Shown piece after piece: positions 24,838 to 32,555 of a stretch of 64,000 nucleotides of DNA. The DNA lies in the NCBI GenBank assembly GCA_945957605.1, contig CAMFLR010000008.1:186001-250000 (forward strand), in the 5' to 3' direction. Positions within the stretch are counted from its first letter, which is position 1. Every line of letters begins with the position of its first letter. The DNA comes from an uncultured Isosphaeraceae bacterium (lineage in GTDB: Bacteria; Planctomycetota; Planctomycetia; Isosphaerales; Isosphaeraceae). Below the pieces are notes generated by a model, which did not search any database, was not told the DNA's origin, and saw nothing but the letters and a program-made list of their open reading frames with translations. A program made the position numbers and the translations under genes.

Positions 24838-26979
24838 TCAATCTCCCTTGGTCGTCCGGCCGCGACGGCTCTGCGTGAGCAGCCAGTCGAGCAGGACCAG
24901 GTCATTGTACGCGCGGTCCCAGCTATTGTGCCCCACCGCACGATATTCGGTGTACTTCACATTGCCGCCCGCGTCCTTCAAAGCCTTCGCCATCGTCCGC
25001 GAATTATTGACCGTGGCGATCCCATCTTCATCACCGCAAACAACCCAAACCGGCATCCCCTTGAGGCTGCTCGCCATCTCGGGCTTGCCACGACCGCAAA
25101 CCGCCGCCATGGCCGAAAACCTGTCGGCATTCGCAGTGCCGATTTCCCAGGTGCCAAATCCGCCCATCGAGATTCCGGTCAGTGCGATGCGGTCCTTGTC
25201 GACCTTGTAGTTCTTGATCACATCATCGAGCGCCGCCAGCGCCGCCTTGGCATCGTTGCTGTTCGCCGCCCAGCCTTGCTTGGCCTGAGGAAAGATGGCA
25301 ATTCCGGGGAAATCGTCGGGATTGGCAAGCAGGCTCGTCCCCATGCCAACCTGGCTCGAAGTGATCCCATCACTCCCGCGCTCACCCGAGCCGTGCAGGA
25401 ACATCACGACGGGATAGGTCTTCTTGGCGTCATAATCGCGCGGCAGGTAGAGGCCGTATTTCCGGGTACCATCCGGCCCTTCAACCGTTTTCAGGTGAAA
25501 ACCATGCCCAGTTTTGTCGGCCGTGGGAATGGGCATCGGCTGGATATAAATATCTTTGAACTCGACCGTGAGCGCATTTCCGGCGTGAATCTGCAGAGCA
25601 ATCTTGCCATCGCGAGCGATCGCCGCATCTGGCTCGGTGTACATGACTGAAGTGACACCGTTGAGCGTGAGCGTGATCTTATCGCCCATCGCGCGAATCA
25701 TGTACGTGTTCCAGTCGTTCTTACGAATCGACTCAACTGCTTTGGGCGAGCCCTGAACGAGGATCTTGTTGCGACGCGACTCGTCGTATAAACAGCCCCA
25801 GTAACCCTGACCAATATCCGCCTGGTAACCCGACATTTCGTGCCCAGGCACGCGCACGCTACGGAACTGAACGCCGCTGTTGGCCGAGTCGTCGCCGCGA
25901 ACGCGGAACGTGCACTTGAAGATGAAGTCGCCGTAGCTCGCCTTGGTCGCAAGGAAGTTGTTGTTCTTCATGCCGGTCGACGTGCCGACAATCTTGCCAT
26001 CCTTCGCCGCCCAGAGCTTGGTGTCGCCTTCCCAGCCTTCGAGCGACTTGCCATCGAACAGCGGCACAAAACCAATCGTCTCGACCGTCGCCGGCTCACC
26101 CTCAAGCAAGCGCGCCCAGTAAAGCATGATCGTGCAGGAATACGTCGTGCTCATGTCCGGCACACCGCCGGGCGTCGAAGCATAGCCGCCATCCGATTGT
26201 CGAAGCGAACCCAGCCAGTTGCGCAGACGCTCGAGATCGGGCCGCTCCTTCATCATGTAGAACGAACGCATCACGCGGTACGACGTGCCGAGATCCGACT
26301 TCTTACCGTCGGCCGACCATCCGCCATCGGCCTGCTGTGTTGCACGCAAGGCTGCGACGATCGCCTCGCGATGGTCAAGCTTCACACCCATGCGCAGGAG
26401 CGCCGCGGTATGGCCTCCGGTGTCTTTGCCCTTGGTGACATCATTGCCCCAGGTGCCATCGGCATTCCGGCCTTCGTTGACGATCGCGGTCCACTTCTCG
26501 AACACGGGTGATTTGGCGTTGATCGCCTCGAATCCCGCGACGGCAATGCGCACTTCCTCGAACGATTTTGCATTTTCCGCGAGGTATTCAAGGGCTTTCG
26601 CAAACGGCTTCGAGTCGATCTTCAACTCGCCCACACACATCAGGCCGATCGACGTTGTGGCGACGTCCGTCTTGCCGCCGGGTGTCTGCGAAAATCCGCC
26701 GGTTTCCTTGTTGAAGCAGCTCTCGACAAAAGCAATGCATTTGAGCACGTCGGGAACTGTTCCGGCCGTGTATTTGAGATTCTTGAGGCCGGAAGACGTC
26801 CCGCCCAGGCTCGACTTGCCACCCACTGCCCCAGCGAAGCCGCCATCGGGATTCTGGAACGCCGCGACGTAACGCGCCGTTTGCGCGAGTTCCTTGGGCG
26901 TTTGGGCCTGAACCTGGCGAGCGTTGGCGACGGCGAAAACCGCCAGTGCCGCGATTGCGATCGACCTGAAATACGTCAT
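24838..26979 (-). CDS. Exported multidomain protein: prenyltransferase/squalene-cyclase-like repeats, DUF1080 and an alpha/beta-hydrolase
   Basis: About 713 residues. Signal peptide MTYFRSIAIAALAVFAVANA. Residues about 30-300 are QxDGGW/F-type repeats (FQNPDGGFAGAV, QQADGGWSADG, RQSDGGYAS), as in squalene-cyclase/prenyltransferase barrels. Residues about 305-480 are DUF1080: FVPLFDGKSLEGWEGD ... SGVQFRSVRVPGHEMSGYQA. The C-terminal about 220 residues are an esterase/PHB-depolymerase-like hydrolase: VVMFLHGSGERGSDG, nucleophile Ser in LTGISMGGFGTWE, His in GHNSWD. AAGGG upstream of the ATG. DUF1080 (3-keto-disaccharide hydrolase) suggests glycan turnover; the joint action is inferred. Confidence 0.85.
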   Translation of the reverse strand: MTYFRSIAIAALAVFAVANARQVQAQTPKELAQTARYVAAFQNPDGGFAGAVGGKSSLGGTSSGLKNLKYTAGTVPDVLKCIAFVESCFNKETGGFSQTPGGKTDVATTSIGLMCVGELKIDSKPFAKALEYLAENAKSFEEVRIAVAGFEAINAKSPVFEKWTAIVNEGRNADGTWGNDVTKGKDTGGHTAALLRMGVKLDHREAIVAALRATQQADGGWSADGKKSDLGTSYRVMRSFYMMKERPDLERLRNWLGSLRQSDGGYASTPGGVPDMSTTYSCTIMLYWARLLEGEPATVETIGFVPLFDGKSLEGWEGDTKLWAAKDGKIVGTSTGMKNNNFLATKASYGDFIFKCTFRVRGDDSANSGVQFRSVRVPGHEMSGYQADIGQGYWGCLYDESRRNKILVQGSPKAVESIRKNDWNTYMIRAMGDKITLTLNGVTSVMYTEPDAAIARDGKIALQIHAGNALTVEFKDIYIQPMPIPTADKTGHGFHLKTVEGPDGTRKYGLYLPRDYDAKKTYPVVMFLHGSGERGSDGITSSQVGMGTSLLANPDDFPGIAIFPQAKQGWAANSNDAKAALAALDDVIKNYKVDKDRIALTGISMGGFGTWEIGTANADRFSAMAAVCGRGKPEMASSLKGMPVWVVCGDEDGIATVNNSRTMAKALKDAGGNVKYTEYRAVGHNSWDRAYNDLVLLDWLLTQSRRGRTTKGD

Positions 26980-27086
26980 GGTGAGCGACCCTTGGCAGGG
27001 AACGAAACACGGCGACCGACCCCGGTCGGCGGCGAATCGCCTTAGTCTGCCAGGCGCGCTTGGGTTTGACAACCACCGGACCGAAT

Positions 27087-27133
27087 CCAACGCCGAAACC
27101 CTCTCCCAATTTTGGAGAGGGCTTTGGCGTTGG
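27087..27133 (-). terminator. Imperfect 20-bp hairpin, likely terminator of the anti-sigma-like gene
   Basis: Arms CCAACGCCGAAACCCTCTCC and GGAGAGGGCTTTGGCGTTGG pair at 18 of 20 positions around a short AT-rich loop. It lies 14 bases past the stop of the minus-strand gene at 27148. No clear T-tract. Confidence 0.6.
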
Positions 27134-27147
27134 ATTTGTGCCCGAGA

Positions 27148-28035
27148 TTACTTTACGACCTTGCCTGGAAGGCCAGTCTTGGGATCAATGGCGGGCCGTT
27201 CCTTGAATTCCTTGGGGACCTCGGTCTTGAAGAAATCCGCAGGCAGATCGATGTTCCACTTGAATTCCTTGAACTCGATCGTCGACCACTCCTTCGCCTT
27301 CTCCTGGTAGATCTTCATATCTACCCGGGCGGGGAGCTTGGTTTTGGAGTCGACCCAAACGGTGAGCAGACCGTCATCTTCCTTCGACTGGGTATTGTCG
27401 GCGCCGAAGAAGTTGAACTTCTTGAGTTGGAAGACATCAAAGGCCTTGCCGTCGACGATTTCGATCTTCGCCTTGGAGGCTGCGGTCGCAGGCAGACCTC
27501 GTAGGCTCTCCACGAAGTTTGGCATCGCCTTGACGACCTGTTCGTTCACGGGTAGCGGGCGAAACTCCTTCGCCTGATGGAGAATTTCCACGCCCTTGCG
27601 GGCTTCGAGATCGGCGATCATCGACATGGCGTCGCCGAAGTCGGTGCGGAGCCGATGACCTTCTGCTGTCGAGGTCGTCGTGATTTCAGGTGAGGATTTG
27701 AGCAGTTTTTGAACCATCTTGAACTGCACGTTCTTGGCCTTGGCTGCCTCTGCCTGAACGTCCTGGAACGACGCATGCGTACTGCGTACAGGCACGAACC
27801 AGAGCGACACAGAGACGACTGCAGCGGCGGCAACACCATTGAGGATGCGGAACATCAGCTTTCTCCGAGATTGGGAAGGGGAACGCAACGGGGAAGACAA
27901 CGAGAGGACATCGGGGGAGCCCTGCTCCGAGATCGCTGCGAGGGTCGCGGCGATGACTTCGGGCGGCGGGCCAGACGGGCCGACGGACTCACGAAGCGCG
28001 GCCGTTGCTCGGTCCAGAGAGTCGCGGTCGCTCAT
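27148..28035 (-). CDS. Anti-sigma-like membrane protein with LolA/MucB-like periplasmic domain
   Basis: 295 residues. A cytosolic N-terminus of about 60 residues is followed by a single membrane helix (about 66-83, LNGVAAAAVVSVSLWFVPV). The outer domain has LolA/DUF2092-like wording (QAEAAKAKNVQFKMVQKLLK; TVWVDSKTKLPARVDMKIYQ; FKEFKWNIDLPADFF). Its ATG overlaps the ECF sigma gene's stop (ATGA), which supports a regulator that senses the envelope and holds the sigma factor. The role rests on position and topology; a plain lipid-carrier domain is the alternative. Confidence 0.75.
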   Translation of the reverse strand: MSDRDSLDRATAALRESVGPSGPPPEVIAATLAAISEQGSPDVLSLSSPLRSPSQSRRKLMFRILNGVAAAAVVSVSLWFVPVRSTHASFQDVQAEAAKAKNVQFKMVQKLLKSSPEITTTSTAEGHRLRTDFGDAMSMIADLEARKGVEILHQAKEFRPLPVNEQVVKAMPNFVESLRGLPATAASKAKIEIVDGKAFDVFQLKKFNFFGADNTQSKEDDGLLTVWVDSKTKLPARVDMKIYQEKAKEWSTIEFKEFKWNIDLPADFFKTEVPKEFKERPAIDPKTGLPGKVVK

Positions 28036-28553
28036 GGTCGTGCCTCCGTCGTAGTGGGAGATTCGGGGGCGAAGACCTGCAGCTCGCGCCGCAACGCCGC
28101 CTTCGCCCTGTGCAGTAAAACGCCGACGTGACTTTCCTTAAGTCCTAACTGCCGAGCGATTTCGCGATACGACAGCTCGTCGAGACAGGCCAGGCAAAAC
28201 ACCTGGGCCTGGATGTCGTCGATCCGTCCCAGCGCCAGCCGGAGTGCTTCCGATAGCTCGGCAGAGTTCGCCGAGTCGACGGGACTAATTCGTGGGTCGG
28301 CCGCTTCTTGGAGCGGTTCGGCCTGTCGAGAAGGTCCCAGATTCGACCGAAGCCGTTCAATCGAGCGGGCGGTCGCCAGCCGCGTGAGCACCGCCGGCCA
28401 GTGTCGTACCGACTCGCGAGCCGCCAGTTGAAACGCCGCGAGAAACGTGGCTTGAAAGCAATCCGCCGCGTCGGGTTCGTTTCGCACGAGGCGAAGGGCA
28501 ATTCGCCAGACGAGCGGGCCGTGCTCTCTTACCACCTCGGACCAATCGATCAT
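28032..28553 (-). CDS. RNA polymerase ECF-type sigma factor
   Basis: About 173 residues from the ATG before IDWSEVVREHGPLVWRI, which has AAGGGA upstream; an in-frame start 16 codons earlier is weaker. Region 2 reads LRLVRNEPDAADCFQATFLA and RHWPAVLTRLATARSIERLR. Region 4 reads ALGRIDDIQAQVFCLACLDE with the helix-turn-helix YREIARQLGLKESHVGVLLH. The wording is that of planctomycete ECF families. It is translationally coupled to the downstream membrane protein, its likely anti-sigma partner. Target promoters unknown. Confidence 0.92.
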   Translation of the reverse strand: MIDWSEVVREHGPLVWRIALRLVRNEPDAADCFQATFLAAFQLAARESVRHWPAVLTRLATARSIERLRSNLGPSRQAEPLQEAADPRISPVDSANSAELSEALRLALGRIDDIQAQVFCLACLDELSYREIARQLGLKESHVGVLLHRAKAALRRELQVFAPESPTTTEARP

Positions 28554-28734
28554 TGCTCGTGTCCCTTCTCGGCCGTCCATCGGTCGAATCGGCTCGGTCA
28601 CCAGGAACGTCGAGACTCATGCGTTTTTTATTACAGACGAGGTGACAATACCGTTCGGAATCTTACTTCCCAACCCGCCACCGTTGCGCCAAAATGTCCG
28701 AATTCGACCCTCGTTCGCGCGCCCGGAGCAAACC

Positions 28735-29442
28735 ATGCCCGCACAGGATGTTCTCGACGAACTCAAGTCGCTCGGCAAGCCGACCATCAAGAAGGTGCTG
28801 ATCAATCACGGGGCACGCGAGCCGTTTTACGGCGTACCGATCGAGAGTTTGAAGAAGATCCAGAAACGCATCAAGAAGGATCACGACCTCGCGCTCGAAC
28901 TCTACGAAACCGGTATCTCCGACGCGATGTACCTCGCCGGGCTGATCGTCGATGACGCAAAGATGACCAAAAAAGATCTCAATCGCTGGGTGAAACAAGC
29001 CTACTGGTACATGCTCAGCGAGAGCACGGTTCCGTGGGTGGCGAGCGAAGGACCACACGGCTGGAGCATTGGACTGGAGTGGATCGACTCAAAGAACGAG
29101 TCAACCGCTGCGGCTGGCTGGGCGACGCTCGGGGGCGTTCTTAAAATCAAGCCCGACAGTGAGCTCGATTTGCCCAAGATTGAAGAACTGCTCGAACGGA
29201 TTGCGAAGACGATTCATGAACAGCCGAATCGCGTGCGATACCAGATGAACGCGTTTGTGATCGAAGTTGGGGCGTTTGTAACGCCGCTTACCGCGAAGGC
29301 GCTGACTATCGCCGATCGGATCGGACTCGTGACGTGTGATATGGGTGAGACAGCGTGCAGAGTGCCCGAGGCTCGGCCGTATATTGAGAAAATTGAAGCG
29401 ATGGGAAAGCTTGGGAAGAAGAAGAAGACGGTGAAATGCTGA
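28735..29442 (+). CDS. DNA alkylation repair (AlkD-like) HEAT-repeat protein
   Basis: About 235 residues starting at MPAQDVLDELKSLG, with GGAG upstream of the ATG. Features match the AlkD/DNA_alkylation family: INHGAREPFYGVPIESLKKI, NRWVKQAYWYMLSESTVPWV, WIDSKNESTAAAGWATLGGV and ALTIADRIGLVTCDMGETAC, all helical repeats. AlkD-type enzymes remove alkylated bases by wrapping DNA; many relatives lack activity and catalytic residues cannot be confirmed here. A lysine-rich C-terminus (GKKKKTVKC) may aid nucleic-acid binding. It diverges from the sigma gene. Confidence 0.8.
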   Translation: MPAQDVLDELKSLGKPTIKKVLINHGAREPFYGVPIESLKKIQKRIKKDHDLALELYETGISDAMYLAGLIVDDAKMTKKDLNRWVKQAYWYMLSESTVPWVASEGPHGWSIGLEWIDSKNESTAAAGWATLGGVLKIKPDSELDLPKIEELLERIAKTIHEQPNRVRYQMNAFVIEVGAFVTPLTAKALTIADRIGLVTCDMGETACRVPEARPYIEKIEAMGKLGKKKKTVKC

Positions 29443-29483
29443 TGCTGTTTGTTAGTGTGCTTAGACAGTGAGCTTTTGAGTCG

Positions 29484-29551
29484 GGTGCCACTGGCTATGC
29501 CAGTGCTCTTCAATTCAAACGAGAGAAGCACTGGGTATCGCCAGTGGCACC
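29484..29551. repeat. Inverted-repeat element, copy 2
   Basis: Arms beginning GGTGCCACTGGC and ending GCCAGTGGCACC around a short centre; the inner parts of the right arm carry mismatches. It is the same element family as at 12350-12420 and lies in the gap between convergent genes. Confidence 0.75.
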
Positions 29552-29575
29552 TGAGTTTTTTGCCGTGACGAACTA

Positions 29576-30922
29576 TCAGCCCGCCCGTTCAATATGAAGT
29601 AGTCGGCCATTCATTCGCACGTCAGCTCCATGCTCGTTGAGATAATCAACGCAGCGCCTGGGCAAGCGGCAGTGCAGCACGACGCGATCATTTTCTTGAT
29701 AGTCGCGGCCGTCGATCCGAGCATGCTGAGCGAGATAGGCCAGAACCCGGCCGTTACCGACGGCAATCTCCACTTCGGCATCGAGTGCACGTTGGTCGAG
29801 CGCTTCGCGCACCGCAATTTCAAGCCGTTCGAGGCCATCACCATTCGCCGCGCTGATCGCCACGGCATCGGGATGCTGAGCCATCAAGACGTCGAGAATC
29901 GAACGATCGGCCACGCGGTCGATCTTGTTGAGCACGAGAATTGTCGGATGTTCGGCGAGCCCCAGTTCCTCGAGCACGTCGTGAACCGCCTTGATCTGCG
30001 ACTCAACTTCGGGGCTCGAAGCATCGGCGACGTGCAGCAAGAGATCGGCCTGGCTTGCTTCCTCGAGCGTCGCCTTGAATGACGCGACGAGCGAGTGCGG
30101 CAAGTTGCGGATGAAACCGACGGTGTCGGACAGAAGCGCGGCACCACCGCCCCGGAACGGCCACTTGCGCGTGCGCGTGTCGAGCGTGGCGAAGAGCTTG
30201 TCTTCTGCCAGAACACCCGCATGCGTGAGAATGTTCATGAGCGTCGATTTGCCGGCGTTTGTGTAGCCGACAAGCGAAACGGTAGGCGCGTCGCCGCGGC
30301 CGGCCACTTCGCGTTCCTTCCGCGCCTGGACTTTCTCCAGCTTGAGCTTGAGGTCGCGAATTCGCTTACCGACGAGCCGCTTGTCTTCTTCGAGCTGCTT
30401 TTCTCCAGGACCGCGGACGCCGATACCGCCCTTGTAACGCGAAAGGTGCGTCCACATTCGCTTGAGCCGCGGCAGCGCGTATTCGAGCTGCGCCAACTCG
30501 ACTTGCAGATGGGCTTCGTGCGTTCGGGCACGAGTGGCGAAGATGTCGAGGATGACCTCGGTGCGGTCGATCACCTTGGCGTTGAGCAACCGTTCGAGGT
30601 TGCGCGTCTGCGCAGGGCCGAGGTCGTTGTCAAAGATGACGACGTCGGCTTCGTGCGCGGAGACGAGCTCTTGCAGTTCCTGAACCTTGCCCGAACCGAT
30701 GTACGTCGCGATATCCACCTGCCCGCGACGCTGGAGCAAACCGCCCACCACCACCAGGCCCGCCGTCTTGGCCAGCCCTCGAATTTCTTCGAGAGGGTCT
30801 TCGTGGTTGTAATCGCCGTCGGGCAACAAAACCTTGACGAGAATGGTTTTTTCCTGACGGTCGAACCGTTCGGTGCTCTTGGTTTCGATCAAGCTCGGAG
30901 AGACCTCGCAAAGGAGAGACAT
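29576..30922 (-). CDS. hflX: GTPase HflX
   Basis: About 448 residues. An N-terminal HflX domain (LVVVGGLLQRRGQVDIATYI, VIFDNDLGPAQTRNLERLL, VIDRTEVILDIFATRARTHE) precedes the linker ERGPGEKQLEEDKR-type stretch, here GIGVRGPGEKQLEEDKRLVG. The G domain shows G1 GYTNAGKSTLMN, G3 DTVGF and G4 NKID. HflX binds 50S or 70S ribosomes and helps split or rescue stalled ones; other roles are reported. The start giving MSLLCEVSPSL lacks a clear ribosome-binding site; an earlier in-frame start would add 28 poor residues. Stands alone. Confidence 0.95.
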   Translation of the reverse strand: MSLLCEVSPSLIETKSTERFDRQEKTILVKVLLPDGDYNHEDPLEEIRGLAKTAGLVVVGGLLQRRGQVDIATYIGSGKVQELQELVSAHEADVVIFDNDLGPAQTRNLERLLNAKVIDRTEVILDIFATRARTHEAHLQVELAQLEYALPRLKRMWTHLSRYKGGIGVRGPGEKQLEEDKRLVGKRIRDLKLKLEKVQARKEREVAGRGDAPTVSLVGYTNAGKSTLMNILTHAGVLAEDKLFATLDTRTRKWPFRGGGAALLSDTVGFIRNLPHSLVASFKATLEEASQADLLLHVADASSPEVESQIKAVHDVLEELGLAEHPTILVLNKIDRVADRSILDVLMAQHPDAVAISAANGDGLERLEIAVREALDQRALDAEVEIAVGNGRVLAYLAQHARIDGRDYQENDRVVLHCRLPRRCVDYLNEHGADVRMNGRLLHIERAG

Positions 30923-31042
30923 GCGGTTTTCATCAGGCACGCGGCTGTCCGCCCGCCATCCCGCATTGTAGGACCATGCGCATCCTATTATCAAGACGTC
31001 CTGCAACCGCCGTTGGTTCGCGCAGACGTCCGTTGCAACGCA

Positions 31043-31417
31043 TCAACGTGATTCGCCTCGCTGCTGACTGACCGAGAACGCAAGTCCATCCGGATCAAAG
31101 TATTGCGCAATTCGGGCGCCGAATATGCTTTTTGGCTCTTGAACGCAGATGACGCCGTTTTCGGTCATTCGCCGATGGAATTCATCGAGATCGGCGACGC
31201 CAAACCCTGGTCGGCATCGTCCGGCGGGCGTTTCGCTTGACGGGACTTCGTTGTTGGACGCGGAGTCGCTCTTGTGCAGAGCGAGAGTTGCGCCTTCAGT
31301 CACAAACTCAGTCCACTCGGGCGACTCAAATTTCAGCGGCAGCCCGATCACGTCGCGATAGAACACAACCGACCGCTTCATGTCGCTCACGAATACGATG
31401 GCATAGTTCAGCCGCAT
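31043..31417 (-). CDS. VOC-family (glyoxalase-like) protein
   Basis: 124 residues: MRLNYAIVFVSDMKRSVVFY opens the fold and ARIAQYFDPDGLAFSVSQQ closes it, with GFGVADLDEFHRRMTENGVI in the middle. GGGAT lies upstream of the ATG. It is the fourth VOC protein in the window and not obviously close to the others. Substrate unknown. It stands alone between hflX and truB. Confidence 0.85.
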   Translation of the reverse strand: MRLNYAIVFVSDMKRSVVFYRDVIGLPLKFESPEWTEFVTEGATLALHKSDSASNNEVPSSETPAGRCRPGFGVADLDEFHRRMTENGVICVQEPKSIFGARIAQYFDPDGLAFSVSQQRGESR

Positions 31418-31543
31418 GGCGTTATCCCGTTCAAATCAACGAGATCATCGAAATATCAGGCTTGCGCTTCGACCGCCATTTGAGCGATCTCGACCATACG
31501 TGTAAAGGGATCAATCGGAAATGTCTTTTGATTGATCGAAAGA

Positions 31544-32443
31544 TCAATTGAACACGCGTCTTGGCGCAATACGCGAGCCGTCGGCATTAACCTCGGCAAT
31601 CGCCACCAGGCCGCCATCCGCATCCACGAGGGCGATTTCGCCTGGCGTGGCGTCGGCACCTGCGGCGATTTCACGTCCCTGGACGATCGCCAGGTTTTGA
31701 TCGGAGTTGATCGCCATTTGCGGCATGTCGCCAAGCGCTGCAGCGGCGGGTCGCAGATTCGCGGCGATCAATTCGCGAGTCAACGAGTCTGTATCAATCG
31801 CGTCTTCGATCTTAAACTCGCCGATCCGCGTGCGAGTGAGCACCTGAATCAGTCCACCGCATCCATAAAGTTCGCCAAGGTCGCGGGCAATCGAGCGAAT
31901 ATACGTTCCGCTGCCGCAATCGACCTCGATTTCAAGCAACGGCCATTCATAGCGAATCAGTTCAACGCGCGTGATGCTGACCGGCCGCGGCTTGAGTGTC
32001 ACACTTTCGCCGGCGCGGGCGAGGTCGTAAGCACGCTGGCCGTCAATTTTCAGCGCGGAGAATTCCGGCGGCATTTGATCGATCAGGCCGACCTGTGTCG
32101 TCAGCCCGCGTTCGACTTCGTCGCGTGAAGGAATTCGCGGATCGAGCGTCTCGGTGATCTCGCCATCGGCGTCGAGCGTGTTGCTGGTCGCGCCGAGGCA
32201 AATGACGGCACGATAGGTCTTAGGCATGCGCTGGACATACTCGATCAAACGAGTCGCCGCACCGATGCAGACGACTAGCACGCCTGAGGCAAGCGGGTCG
32301 AGCGTGCCCGCGTGCCCGGCTTTGGGTTTTGACTTCCCTCTGCCAAAGACGCGCGTGACGCGATCGACAACGTCGCGCGAAGTGATGCCGATCGGTTTAT
32401 TAAGATTGAGGATCCCGCGAAGCGCGGGGTGGGGCTGGCTCAT
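31544..32443 (-). CDS. truB: tRNA pseudouridine-55 synthase TruB
   Basis: About 299 residues. It isomerises U55 in the T loop of tRNA. N-terminal GILNLNKPIGITSRDVVDRV and the catalytic Asp in AGHAGTLDPLASGVLVV are intact; VDCGSGTYIRSIARDLGEL and ALKIDGQRAYDLARAG are the other family blocks. The C-terminal region is of the long type with a small barrel. The chosen ATG (MSQPHPALRG) is the family start; no clear ribosome-binding site upstream. It follows the thioredoxin-domain gene on the same strand. Confidence 0.95.
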   Translation of the reverse strand: MSQPHPALRGILNLNKPIGITSRDVVDRVTRVFGRGKSKPKAGHAGTLDPLASGVLVVCIGAATRLIEYVQRMPKTYRAVICLGATSNTLDADGEITETLDPRIPSRDEVERGLTTQVGLIDQMPPEFSALKIDGQRAYDLARAGESVTLKPRPVSITRVELIRYEWPLLEIEVDCGSGTYIRSIARDLGELYGCGGLIQVLTRTRIGEFKIEDAIDTDSLTRELIAANLRPAAAALGDMPQMAINSDQNLAIVQGREIAAGADATPGEIALVDADGGLVAIAEVNADGSRIAPRRVFN

Positions 32444-32555
32444 GGATCGAGGGCGGGCGCAGAAGATTGGCGGGGAATGCGTTACGACTTCCCCGCCAGA
32501 GTACGTTCGTCCCCGGCAATTGCTCAACCCCGATTTCCGCCAAATCGCGCCGATC

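Noticed and set aside
24640-25650. Plus-strand frame of 336 residues across 24.6-25.6 kb
   Set aside because: It lies opposite the TPM-GlcG and three-domain genes, which have signal peptides, catalytic motifs and coupling.
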